DNA of 64,000 nucleotides. Origin: Terriglobia bacterium. GTDB taxonomy: Bacteria; Acidobacteriota; Terriglobia; Bryobacterales; Bryobacteraceae. Location: assembly GCA_020073345.1 (NCBI GenBank), contig JAIQFI010000001.1:248001-312000 (forward strand). The letters run 5' to 3'. This document shows positions 7,523 to 15,079 of this stretch, in pieces. The notes beneath the pieces were generated by a model, which had not been told where the DNA came from, searched no databases, and saw only the letters and a program-made list of their open reading frames with translations. A program made the position numbers and the translations under genes. Each line of letters begins with the position of its first letter. The first letter of the stretch is position 1.

Positions 7523-9904
7523 ATGCGATACTTATTCCTCACCGTCGGTGGCATTCTGGCCGTACTTTCCGCCACTTTCGCCTTCCAGCAGGCCAGCCCG
7601 GCAACGGAACAGCGGGCCATGCTCGACAAATACTGCGTCACCTGCCACAACCAGCGCCTAAAAACCGGCGGCTTGACGCTGGATAACCTGAACCTCGACC
7701 GCATCACAGACAACGCCGAGACCTGGGAGAAAGTTCTGCGCAAGCTACACGGTGGCATGATGCCGCCGCAGGGTATGCCGCGACCCGACGAGGCCACGGT
7801 GAACCAGTTCATGGAGTGGCTCGAAACTTCGCTCGATCGCGCCGCAGCGACCCATCCCGAACCCGGCCGCTCGACCATCCATCGCCTCAATCGCACCGAA
7901 TACGGGAACGCGATCCACGATCTTCTCGACTTGGATATCGATGCCGCCTCGTTCCTGCCCGCCGACGACGAAGCCAACGGATTCGACAACATCGCCGATG
8001 TGTTGCGCTTCTCCCCATCGCTGCTCGAACAATACCTATCCGCATCGGACAAGATCTCGAGCCTGGCTGTCGGCGACCCATCGATCACTCCCATCAGCCT
8101 GGTGTTTCAGGCTCCTCCCGATCTCGACCAGGAACACCACATCGAGGGACTGCCTTTGGGGACGCGTGGCGGAATCCTGGTCCACTACAACTTTCCCCTG
8201 GACGGTGAATACGACTTCCGTGTTTTCCTGCTCCAGAACATCGTCGGATACGTGCCCGGCCTGGAGTATGCGCACCAGCTTGAAATCAGCATCGACGGCC
8301 AGCGCGTGTTTCTGGCGCAGGTGGGCGGCGAGGAAGACAACAAGATGTCCGACGCCAACCTGGGCGTCGCCAAGGACACTCTCGATGCGCGCTTGCGGAC
8401 GCGTATCCCGGTTAAGGCCGGACCGCGAAGCGTCGTCGTGACGTTTCTCCGCCGCAACTCCGCGCCCTCCGACGAGCCTTTGCAGCCGTTCACTCGCGAC
8501 CACGATCTGCAGAACATGAATGGCATCCCGCGGATCGACCGCATGCAGATCACCGGACCGTTCAATGCCACCGGCCCCGGCGATACGCCCAGCCGCCATC
8601 GTATTTTTTCCTGCCGTCCAGCGAACGCCGCTGCCGAACTCCCTTGCGCCCGCGCGATCCTGACCAACCTTGCGCGCCGGGCCTATCGACGGCCGGTGAC
8701 AGGCGCCGATCTTGAAAACCTGCTCAGCTTCTACCAATCCGCGCGCAACAAGAAGAATTTCGACGCGGGGATCGAAACGGCTCTGCGGCTGATTCTGACG
8801 AATCCGAAGTTCCTGTTCCGCATGGAAACCGATCCGGCGGGTGCCGCGCCCGGCTCGATGCATCCGGTCAGCGACCTGGAACTCGCGTCTCGCCTTTCGT
8901 TCTTCCTGTGGAGCACGATTCCCGACGATCAACTCATCACCATCGCCTCGCAAGGAAAGCTCAGAGATCCGGCGATCCTGGAACAGCAAGTCAAGCGCAT
9001 GCTCGCAGACGACCGTTCCGAAGCACTGGTGAAAAACTTTGCCGGGCAGTGGCTGCTGCTGCGCAATCTGCCGAACGTGCTACCGGACCCAAACGAATTC
9101 CCGAATTTCGACGACAACCTGCGGCAGGCGTTCCGGCGCGAGACCGAAATGCTCTTCGAGAGCATCATGCGCGAAGATCGCAACGTGGTCGACCTGCTCA
9201 CCGCCGATTACACCTTTGTCAACGAGCGCCTCGCCAAGCATTACGGCATCCCGGGCGTCTACGGCAGCCAATTCCGGAGGGTGAAGCTGGCCAACGAGGA
9301 ACGGCGAGGACTGCTCGGCCAGGGCAGCATCCTGACGGTGACGTCGGAAGCCAACCGGACGTCGCCGGTGAAGCGCGGTAAATTTATCCTGGAAGCAATC
9401 TTGGGGACGCCGCCGCCGGCGCCGCCACCCAACGTCCCGCCGCTCAAGGAAAACGAGGGTGCACAGGCTCTATCGGTACGCGCGCGCCTCGAAGAGCATC
9501 GCAAGAGTCCCGCTTGCTCAGGATGTCACGCCGTGATGGACCCGCTGGGATTTTCGCTCGAGAATTTCGACGGCGTGGGCGAGTGGCGCACCAGGGAGCC
9601 GGGAGGCGCGGTGGATCCGTCCGGCCAGCTTGCCGATGGAACCAAGGTGGACGGTCCGGTTGCGTTGCGCAAGGCGATCCTCAAGCACCCCGAGCAGTTC
9701 GTGCGAACGCTCACCGAGAAAATGCTGACCTACGGTCTGGGCCGGGGCCTCGAGTATTACGACATGCCGACAGTCCGCGGAATCGCCCGGGACGCTGCCC
9801 GCAACGATAACAAGTTCTCAAGCGTCGTGTTGGGGATCGTGAAGAGCACGCCCTTCCAGATGCGCCGGGTGCAGGATGCCCCGGTGACCGCGTCTAGACA
9901 GTAG
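7523..9904 (+). CDS. DUF1592-type (planctomycete cytochrome) secreted protein with two CxxCH motifs
   Basis: A 793-residue exported protein with a signal peptide (about 1-22) and the domain order of the DUF1587/DUF1592/DUF1588/DUF1585 families. The first c-type haem motif is CVTCH (Cys38-His42), followed by the DUF1587 region HRLNRTEYGNAIHDLL. The middle carries a carbohydrate-binding-like insertion and then the DUF1592 core from about residue 390. A second CxxCH, CSGCH (Cys665-His669), sits in the DUF1588 segment, followed by DPLGFSLENFDGVGEWR. These proteins are known mainly from planctomycetes and acidobacteria and have no proven function; electron transfer is inferred from the haem motifs. 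Here it heads a gene run containing the usual companion, a DUF1552 protein. The stop codon lies in a REP-like GTAG hairpin. Confidence 0.92.
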   Translation: MRYLFLTVGGILAVLSATFAFQQASPATEQRAMLDKYCVTCHNQRLKTGGLTLDNLNLDRITDNAETWEKVLRKLHGGMMPPQGMPRPDEATVNQFMEWLETSLDRAAATHPEPGRSTIHRLNRTEYGNAIHDLLDLDIDAASFLPADDEANGFDNIADVLRFSPSLLEQYLSASDKISSLAVGDPSITPISLVFQAPPDLDQEHHIEGLPLGTRGGILVHYNFPLDGEYDFRVFLLQNIVGYVPGLEYAHQLEISIDGQRVFLAQVGGEEDNKMSDANLGVAKDTLDARLRTRIPVKAGPRSVVVTFLRRNSAPSDEPLQPFTRDHDLQNMNGIPRIDRMQITGPFNATGPGDTPSRHRIFSCRPANAAAELPCARAILTNLARRAYRRPVTGADLENLLSFYQSARNKKNFDAGIETALRLILTNPKFLFRMETDPAGAAPGSMHPVSDLELASRLSFFLWSTIPDDQLITIASQGKLRDPAILEQQVKRMLADDRSEALVKNFAGQWLLLRNLPNVLPDPNEFPNFDDNLRQAFRRETEMLFESIMREDRNVVDLLTADYTFVNERLAKHYGIPGVYGSQFRRVKLANEERRGLLGQGSILTVTSEANRTSPVKRGKFILEAILGTPPPAPPPNVPPLKENEGAQALSVRARLEEHRKSPACSGCHAVMDPLGFSLENFDGVGEWRTREPGGAVDPSGQLADGTKVDGPVALRKAILKHPEQFVRTLTEKMLTYGLGRGLEYYDMPTVRGIARDAARNDNKFSSVVLGIVKSTPFQMRRVQDAPVTASRQ

Positions 9905-9924
9905 GTCCGGCCTCCAGGCCGGAC
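9901..9924 (+). repeat. REP-like element: GTAG foot plus perfect hairpin
   Basis: GTAG (9901-9904) is followed immediately by a perfect 8-bp stem with a TCCA loop (arms 9905-9912 and 9917-9924). The stop codon TAG of the upstream gene is part of the GTAG foot. GTAG at the 5' foot of a hairpin is the known layout of REP elements processed by RAYT (TnpA-REP) transposases. There is no T-run after the stem, so a Rho-independent terminator is less likely. Confidence 0.55.
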
Positions 9925-9976
9925 TCATACCCAAAACTCAGGAAACCTCCGGGGCGCTCGCTGCATCCTAATCGGC

Positions 9977-10627
9977 GTGACACCGCATAAATGGTTGTCT
10001 CTCGCCTGTCTTCTGGCAGCGCCCCTGGCTGCACCGTTAGTCGCCCAACCCCTCGCTCGCCAGTTCAGCTTCAGTATGGGTACCGGCGGCGCGATTCCTC
10101 GCGAAGACCTGTCGTCTCTTATGACCACCTCGCCCCTTCTGCGTGTCGGATTCGGGTACCGGCCCATCCGGTACCTTCAGGCCGACTGGGGCCTGGACGC
10201 TGTCTTTCACGCGGCGGGTGTCCGCGACTTCCAGGACACCATCATCGGGCGGCTCAAGATCCGGGACAACGAAGTTATGATTCCTTTCGGCGGACGCGCG
10301 ATTCTCCCCCTGCCGGGCCAGCGGGTCGAGCTGTTCGGCGGCGGCGGCGCGACCTACCTGCACTACGGCGAATCCGTCGAGGTCCCCGGCGGTGGTGAGG
10401 ATAGCGGTTTCAACTGCCGGACGTGCCGGTCGCGAGGCGGTTGGGGCTATTACGCCCTCGCCGGCGTCAACGTTGCCGTCGAAGGGAGCCACCGGTTCTG
10501 GGTCGGGGTCGAGACGCGCTTGTTCCACGGAAAAACCAACGGCGATCCTCTGGGCGCGGTTCCGCCGCTGGAGACCACTGACACCTGGATCAACACCGCG
10601 GCCGTCTTCACCTTCCGGTTCCCTTGA
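9977..10627 (+). CDS. Outer-membrane beta-barrel-like protein
   Basis: A 216-residue exported protein starting with GTG. The signal peptide covers about residues 1-24 (hydrophobic run ending in a Val-Ala-Gln-like site). The remainder consists of alternating hydrophobic/polar strands separated by glycine-rich turns (FSMGTGGAIPREDL, LFGGGGATYLHY) and closes in an amphipathic strand ending with aromatic Phe, VFTFRF. That is the typical beta-signal of outer-membrane barrels. A short CRTC motif lies around residue 143 in a loop. It sits between the DUF1592 and DUF1552 genes, with about 50-70 bases on either side, and is probably in the same transcription unit. The ligand is unknown. Confidence 0.72.
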   Translation: MTPHKWLSLACLLAAPLAAPLVAQPLARQFSFSMGTGGAIPREDLSSLMTTSPLLRVGFGYRPIRYLQADWGLDAVFHAAGVRDFQDTIIGRLKIRDNEVMIPFGGRAILPLPGQRVELFGGGGATYLHYGESVEVPGGGEDSGFNCRTCRSRGGWGYYALAGVNVAVEGSHRFWVGVETRLFHGKTNGDPLGAVPPLETTDTWINTAAVFTFRFP

Positions 10628-10676
10628 TTGCCCGAACCTGTTGAAAACGTGAGAAAATGGGTAAGGACGTGTTCTC

Positions 10677-12005
10677 ATGCTGATCACGAAGAAGCACCTG
10701 CCCCGTCGCACCTTCCTCCGCGGGATGGGCGTCACCATGGCGCTCCCTCTGCTCGATTCCATGATTCCGGCGCAAACTTTGACCCGGAAGACCGCAGCCG
10801 CAGCGTCACCGCGCCTCGGATTCGTCTACGTGCCGCACGGCGCGATCATGGATAAGTGGACGCCTGCTACTGAAGGCGCAGGTTTCGAATTCTCGCCGAT
10901 CCTGAAGCCGCTCGAGCCGTTCCGCGATCGTCTGAACATTGTCAGCGGTCTGGGACATCGTGCAGCCGATTCCACGGCCGTCCATTCACTCAGCCCGACG
11001 ACGTGGTTGAGCGGCGTGCGCCCCAAGCCTACGCAAGGCACCGACGCGTTCGCCGGCGTAACCGCGGACCAAGTCGCCGCGCAAGCTATCGGTCAGGATA
11101 CGATCCTGCCTTCCATGGAGCTTGCCATCGAAGACCACTCCGGATTGATCGGCGCATGCGACCGCGACTACGGCTGCATTTACATGAACACTCTCTCCTG
11201 GCGGACGCCCACCACGCCTCTGCCGATGGAGATCAACCCGCGCAAAGTATTCGAGCGGATGTTCGGGCAGGGCGGCACCGCCGCCGACCGGCTCGCCCGC
11301 ATCGAAGGCGACCGCAGCATCCTGGATGCGGTGACCAAGGAAGCCACCGGCTTGCAAGCCAAGCTCGGCCCGCAGGATCGCATCAAGATCAGCGAGTATC
11401 TGGAAAATGTCCGCGAAATCGAACGGCGCATCCAGAAAGCCAGCCAGCAAGTCGACCCCAACATGAAGCTGCCCGAGCAGCCGGCGGGAATCCCGTTCTC
11501 CTACGAAGAGCACGTCGGGATCATGTACGATCTTCTGGCTCTCGCCTATCAGGCCAACATCAGCCGCGTGTTCACGTTCATGATGGCGCGCGAGGTCAGC
11601 AACCGGACCTACCCGCAAGTGGGTGTGAGTGACGGTCATCACGCCACATCGCACCACCAGAATCGCGCGGACAAGATCGAGAAGCTGGTCAAGATCCAGA
11701 ATTATCACCTCACGCTGTTCACCAAGTTCCTGCAAAAGCTCAGCACCACTCAAGATGGCGACGGGTCGCTACTCGATCACTCTCTGATCCTCTACGGCAG
11801 TAACATGAGCAATAGCAATGCTCATAACCACTTCCCCTTGCCGACCCTCTTGCTCGGCGGCGGAGCGGGCACTATGAAGGGCGGCCATCACATCAAGCAG
11901 CCCGATCACACGCCCATGACCAATGTCCTTCTGACCATGCTGCACAAGGCCGGGGTCCCGGTCGAGAGCCTGGGCGACAGCACCGGCGTCATCGAGACGG
12001 CGTAA
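10677..12005 (+). CDS. DUF1552 protein with Tat-like signal
   Basis: A 442-residue protein of the DUF1552 family, the recurring partner of DUF1592 proteins in planctomycetes and acidobacteria. The N-terminus KKHLPRRTFLRGMGVTMALPL is a twin-arginine export signal (RRTFLRG), so the protein is probably folded, perhaps with a cofactor, before export. The conserved family pattern is visible in LGFVYVPHGAI, the SGLGHRAAD segment and the C-terminal ILYGSNMSNSNAHNH and LPTLLLGGG. These resemble the alkaline-phosphatase-like DUF1501/DUF1552 fold. It is followed nine bases later by the ankyrin gene. Function is unknown; a sulfatase- or phosphatase-like fold is an inference. Confidence 0.9.
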   Translation: MLITKKHLPRRTFLRGMGVTMALPLLDSMIPAQTLTRKTAAAASPRLGFVYVPHGAIMDKWTPATEGAGFEFSPILKPLEPFRDRLNIVSGLGHRAADSTAVHSLSPTTWLSGVRPKPTQGTDAFAGVTADQVAAQAIGQDTILPSMELAIEDHSGLIGACDRDYGCIYMNTLSWRTPTTPLPMEINPRKVFERMFGQGGTAADRLARIEGDRSILDAVTKEATGLQAKLGPQDRIKISEYLENVREIERRIQKASQQVDPNMKLPEQPAGIPFSYEEHVGIMYDLLALAYQANISRVFTFMMAREVSNRTYPQVGVSDGHHATSHHQNRADKIEKLVKIQNYHLTLFTKFLQKLSTTQDGDGSLLDHSLILYGSNMSNSNAHNHFPLPTLLLGGGAGTMKGGHHIKQPDHTPMTNVLLTMLHKAGVPVESLGDSTGVIETA

Positions 12006-12014
12006 GGAGCGATC

Positions 12015-13418
12015 ATGCGTCTGCTCGGATCACTGATTCTGTTCGCAGTCGCGTGTGTTGCCGCGGACATCAACGCCCCCGAAGCTGACGGGACCACTCC
12101 CCTGCACTGGGCCGTTCGCGCCGACGATCTGGCGAAGGTAAACAAGCTACTGGCCGCGGGGGCCAATGCCAAGGCCGCGAATCGCTATGGCGTCACGCCT
12201 CTCTACCTGGCGTGCCAGAACGCGAACGCCGCGATGATTGAACGGCTGCTCAAAGCCGGCGCGGATGCGAACTCCGTATCGACCGACGGCGAGACCGCGC
12301 TGATGACCGTCGCACGCACCGGAGTAGTCGAAGCCGCGAAGGCTTTGCTCGACCATGGCGCGAAAGTCGACGCCCGCGAGGAATGGCACGGGCAGACCGC
12401 CCTGATGTGGGCGGTAGATGAACAGCATCCCGCCATGGTGAAAGAGCTGATTGCGCACGGCGCGGACGTCAACGCGGTCTCGAATGTCAACAAGTGGGAA
12501 CGGCAAAAAACCTCGGAGCCGCGTGACAAATGGCTGCCCCTGGGCGGCCTGACTCCGCTGCTGTTCGCGGCGCGCCAGGGATGCGTCGAGTGCGAGCAGG
12601 TCTTGCTCGACGCCGGTGCCAAGGTCAACACGGTGGATCCGGACGGCATCAGTCCGGTGCTGATGGCGATCATCAACGGGCACTACGACGCCGCTGCGCT
12701 CCTGCTCAACAAGGGTGCGGATCCAAATCTGGCCGACGATACTGGCCGGACAGCCTTGTTTTCGGCGGTCGACTTCAACACCATGCCGGTTTCGAACCGC
12801 CCTTCGCCTCGGGTGATCGACAACCAGATGACTAGTTTGGAGCTGATTAAGTTGCTCCTGGATAAAGGCGCGAATGTGAATGCGCAACTGACGAAGCAGC
12901 AGCCTTATCGCACCAAGCTTGATCGCGGCGACGATACGATGCTCACCACCGGCACCACGCCATTGCTTCGCGCCGCCAAAGCCGCCGACCTTCCTGCCAT
13001 GCGCCTGCTGCTCGCCAAAGGCGCCGATCCGAAGCTCGCCACACGCGCGGGGATCACTCCTCTGATGGCCGCGGCGGGACTGGGCTCGAAAGAGGAAGAC
13101 ACCACCGGCCGCTTCAAGACCGAAGCGGAAGCGATCGAAGCGATTCAACTGTGCCTGGATGCAGGAGTCGACATCAACTCCGCGAATGGACAAGGGCAAA
13201 CCGCCCTGCATGCCGCCGCGCTCAAGGGCTATGACAAGGTGGTGCAGTTCCTCGCCGATCGTGGCGCGAACCTCAACGCGAAGGATAAGCAGGGCAAGAC
13301 TCCTCTTGATGCGGCGCTCGGGCTGGCTGGCGGCAGTGGTGGCTTCGACGGCAGCCGCCGGGATGTGCATGAATCGACCGCGGAACTCCTGAAGAGACTC
13401 ATGGCGAAGTCGCAATAG
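12015..13418 (+). CDS. Exported ankyrin-repeat protein
   Basis: A 467-residue protein with a short signal peptide (about 1-17, ending VACVAA). It is followed by about ten ankyrin repeats with the usual DGxTPLHWAV, GxTPLYLACQN and GQTALHAAALKGYDKVV patterns. Ankyrin repeats act as protein-binding scaffolds. Here the signal peptide and the position nine bases after the DUF1552 gene suggest a periplasmic partner of the DUF1592/DUF1552 proteins. A spacer of charged residues interrupts the array near residue 160 (NKWERQKTSEPRDKWLPLGG), and another longer insert lies near residues 295-310. Confidence 0.9.
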   Translation: MRLLGSLILFAVACVAADINAPEADGTTPLHWAVRADDLAKVNKLLAAGANAKAANRYGVTPLYLACQNANAAMIERLLKAGADANSVSTDGETALMTVARTGVVEAAKALLDHGAKVDAREEWHGQTALMWAVDEQHPAMVKELIAHGADVNAVSNVNKWERQKTSEPRDKWLPLGGLTPLLFAARQGCVECEQVLLDAGAKVNTVDPDGISPVLMAIINGHYDAAALLLNKGADPNLADDTGRTALFSAVDFNTMPVSNRPSPRVIDNQMTSLELIKLLLDKGANVNAQLTKQQPYRTKLDRGDDTMLTTGTTPLLRAAKAADLPAMRLLLAKGADPKLATRAGITPLMAAAGLGSKEEDTTGRFKTEAEAIEAIQLCLDAGVDINSANGQGQTALHAAALKGYDKVVQFLADRGANLNAKDKQGKTPLDAALGLAGGSGGFDGSRRDVHESTAELLKRLMAKSQ

Positions 13419-13425
13419 CAAGCGT

Positions 13426-13441
13426 TGGCACCTTTCTTGCT
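13426..13441 (+). promoter_or_regulatory. Sigma-54-type -24/-12 motif upstream of first barrel paralogue
   Basis: TGGCAC, five bases, then TTGCT, with the invariant GG and GC 12 bases apart, matches the sigma-54 consensus. The equivalent position before the second paralogue has TGGCAA-N5-TTGCT. The GC is only about 14 bases before the ATG, so transcription would begin almost at the start codon. That is unusual and keeps confidence moderate. Confidence 0.42.
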
Positions 13442-13453
13442 CTGAATTCGTTC

Positions 13454-14113
13454 ATGCGGTTCTGTTACTCCCGTATTTCACTTCTTCTGCTCGCTGCACT
13501 TTCCCCGGCTATTGCCCAATCTCTCAGCGTGGGACTCAAGGCCGGAGTGAGCCTTCGCGAGGAGTTCAGCGGTTCCTTTGGTGTTGTCCGCGACGAGTCA
13601 AAACGATACACGGTTGGACCCATGGTGGACTTGCGCCTTCCGCTACACTTCGCACTTGAATTCGACGCGCTGTACCGGCGGGAAGGATATACGCTGCAGA
13701 ATTTCGATTCTAACTTTTTCCATAGCTATGGTGGCCGGGAGCGCAGCAATTCGTGGGAGTTCCCGATCGTTGCGAAATATCGCCTGCCCGGTGCCGCTCG
13801 AGTTGAACCCTATGTTGGCATTGGGTATGCCCCTCGCATCGTGTACGGCTCGCAGGTCGATACCTATATACAGAACGATCTGAGCGGCAATGTCATGTCA
13901 GTGTCGTCGACTACACGCAATTCGAATTACGACGCTACTCATGGCCTGGTGATCGAAGGTGGCTTCAACCTTCCGGTGCCGCACTTCCACGTCTCTCCTG
14001 AAATCCGATATACGCGCTGGCACACACCGTTTCTTGACGTCGTGGGCTTGTATAACCTTTACTTCTCCCAGCGAAATCAAGTCGAGGTGTTATTCGGCCT
14101 GACGTGGCATTGA
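13454..14113 (+). CDS. Outer-membrane beta-barrel protein, paralogue 1
   Basis: A 219-residue exported protein. The signal peptide runs to about residue 21 (SPAIAQ). The mature part is built of alternating strands with repeated motifs SVGLKAGVSL, YTVGPMVDLRLPL, FPIVAKYRLPG and YVGIGYAPRIV. It ends in the aromatic strand VEVLFGLTWH, as expected for a small porin-like or OmpA/OmpW-type barrel of unknown ligand. The neighbour at 14407 encodes a clear paralogue with collinear motifs. The duplicated block also includes about 60 bases beyond the stop, where both copies contain the tail of an HlyD gene on the other strand. Confidence 0.82.
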   Translation: MRFCYSRISLLLLAALSPAIAQSLSVGLKAGVSLREEFSGSFGVVRDESKRYTVGPMVDLRLPLHFALEFDALYRREGYTLQNFDSNFFHSYGGRERSNSWEFPIVAKYRLPGAARVEPYVGIGYAPRIVYGSQVDTYIQNDLSGNVMSVSSTTRNSNYDATHGLVIEGGFNLPVPHFHVSPEIRYTRWHTPFLDVVGLYNLYFSQRNQVEVLFGLTWH

Positions 14114-14123
14114 TGGCTTCTCG

Positions 14124-14333
14124 CTATTTGCCCCGCGATTCGGACAGAACGACAGCGTCTCCTTCTCGCAGGGCGCGAGCTTCTGATACGGCGTCCGCAA
14201 GCGCCTCCTGGTCCCTCGCCACCAGTGCCAGACGCACGCCAGCTCGCGCAAGAGCCATCGCCATTCCCTTGCCGAGCCCGCGGCCGGCGCCCGTGATCAG
14301 CCCAACTCGTTCTTTTAACCCGTCAGTTTCCAT
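14124..14333 (-). pseudogene. Chimeric relic: SDR N-terminus fused to HlyD C-terminal tail
   Basis: This 69-codon frame starts like a short-chain dehydrogenase: about 54 residues with the Rossmann motif TGAGRGLG and the continuation ALARAGVRLALVARD. The rest of that enzyme, including the catalytic Tyr-x-x-x-Lys, is absent. The last 14 residues, REGDAVVLSESRGK, are almost identical to the C-terminus of the HlyD adaptor at 15080-16408 (REGDAVILSESRGK), and the stop codons correspond. It therefore lies at the junction of a tandem duplication that joined the start of an SDR gene to the end of a copied HlyD gene. Whether it is translated is unknown; an enzyme function is excluded by the missing residues. 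Confidence 0.78.
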
Positions 14334-14377
14334 CAGGGGCTATTGTGCCGGGCGATGGAAAGTCACTCCGCCTACAT

Positions 14378-14393
14378 TGGCAACGTCGTTGCT
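14378..14393 (+). promoter_or_regulatory. Sigma-54-type -24/-12 motif upstream of second barrel paralogue
   Basis: TGGCAA-N5-TTGCT with GG/GC spacing of 12 bases, at the position equivalent to the motif before the first paralogue. The upstream part of the duplicated block has otherwise diverged, so retention of exactly these bases is suggestive. As in copy 1, the start codon follows closely (about 15 bases). Confidence 0.38.
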
Positions 14394-14406
14394 TATAGGT
14401 TCGCCG

Positions 14407-15069
14407 ATGAGATTCTTTTTCCCGAGCTTGTGCCTTCTCATTTTCGCGTCGCTATCCCCCGCGATCTCCCAATCCCTCAGCGTGGGAATCAAGGCCGGCG
14501 CGAGACTTGGTGATGAGTTCAACGGTTCCGTTGATACTATTCACGACGAGTCAAAACGATACGCCGTTGGCCCCATGCTGGACTTGCGTCTTCCGCTGCG
14601 TTTGGGAATCGAGTTGGACGCGTTATATCAGCCGCTCGGATACACCGTCCACACTTTCGACTTCGACTTCTTCCATAGCTTAACGATCCGGGAGCGAAGT
14701 AGTTCGTGGTACTTCCCGATCATCGCGAAATATCGTCTGCCTGGCGCCGCTCGGGTTGCGCCCTATGTTGGCGTTGGATACGCCCCTCGCATCGTGCACG
14801 GCTCGCAGTCCGTGAACCGTATAACATATGACGTCTTGACTGGCAACATCAGGGCCATGTCCTCGTCTAAACGCGATACGAATTACGACACAACACATGG
14901 CTTGGTTATTGAAGGCGGCTTGCACCTTCCCGTGTCGCGCCTTTTTATCTCGCCTGAACTACGATATACGCGCTGGAAGAGACCGTTTCTCAACGCCCCG
15001 GATCTGCCCGGTATCTACTCCTCTCAGCAAGATCAAGTCGAGATTTTATTCGGCCTAACGTGGCATTAG
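14407..15069 (+). CDS. Outer-membrane beta-barrel protein, paralogue 2
   Basis: A 220-residue exported protein, collinear with the product of the gene at 13454. It has a signal peptide ending SPAISQ, then SVGIKAGARLGDEFNGS, YAVGPMLDLRLPL, FPIIAKYRLPG, YVGVGYAPRIVHGSQ and a terminal aromatic strand VEILFGLTWH. The frame is open further upstream, but the ATG at 14407 is the one that gives a signal peptide and matches the paralogue's start. Variable segments between the copies, around residues 72-92 and 138-160, fall where surface loops would be expected. Its stop lies ten bases from the convergent HlyD gene's stop. Confidence 0.82.
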   Translation: MRFFFPSLCLLIFASLSPAISQSLSVGIKAGARLGDEFNGSVDTIHDESKRYAVGPMLDLRLPLRLGIELDALYQPLGYTVHTFDFDFFHSLTIRERSSSWYFPIIAKYRLPGAARVAPYVGVGYAPRIVHGSQSVNRITYDVLTGNIRAMSSSKRDTNYDTTHGLVIEGGLHLPVSRLFISPELRYTRWKRPFLNAPDLPGIYSSQQDQVEILFGLTWH

Positions 15070-15079
15070 TCGCTTCCCT

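Larger units (their letters stand above)
13420..14172 (+). repeat. Duplicated block, copy 1 (barrel gene plus HlyD tail)
   Basis: This stretch is homologous to about 14375-15128 at an offset of 953-956 bases. Homology includes the upstream sigma-54-like motif, the whole barrel gene and, after its stop, the antisense codons for the last residues of the HlyD-type adaptor. Similarity ends abruptly after a shared CGCAGG (14167-14172 and 15123-15128). Confidence 0.75.
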
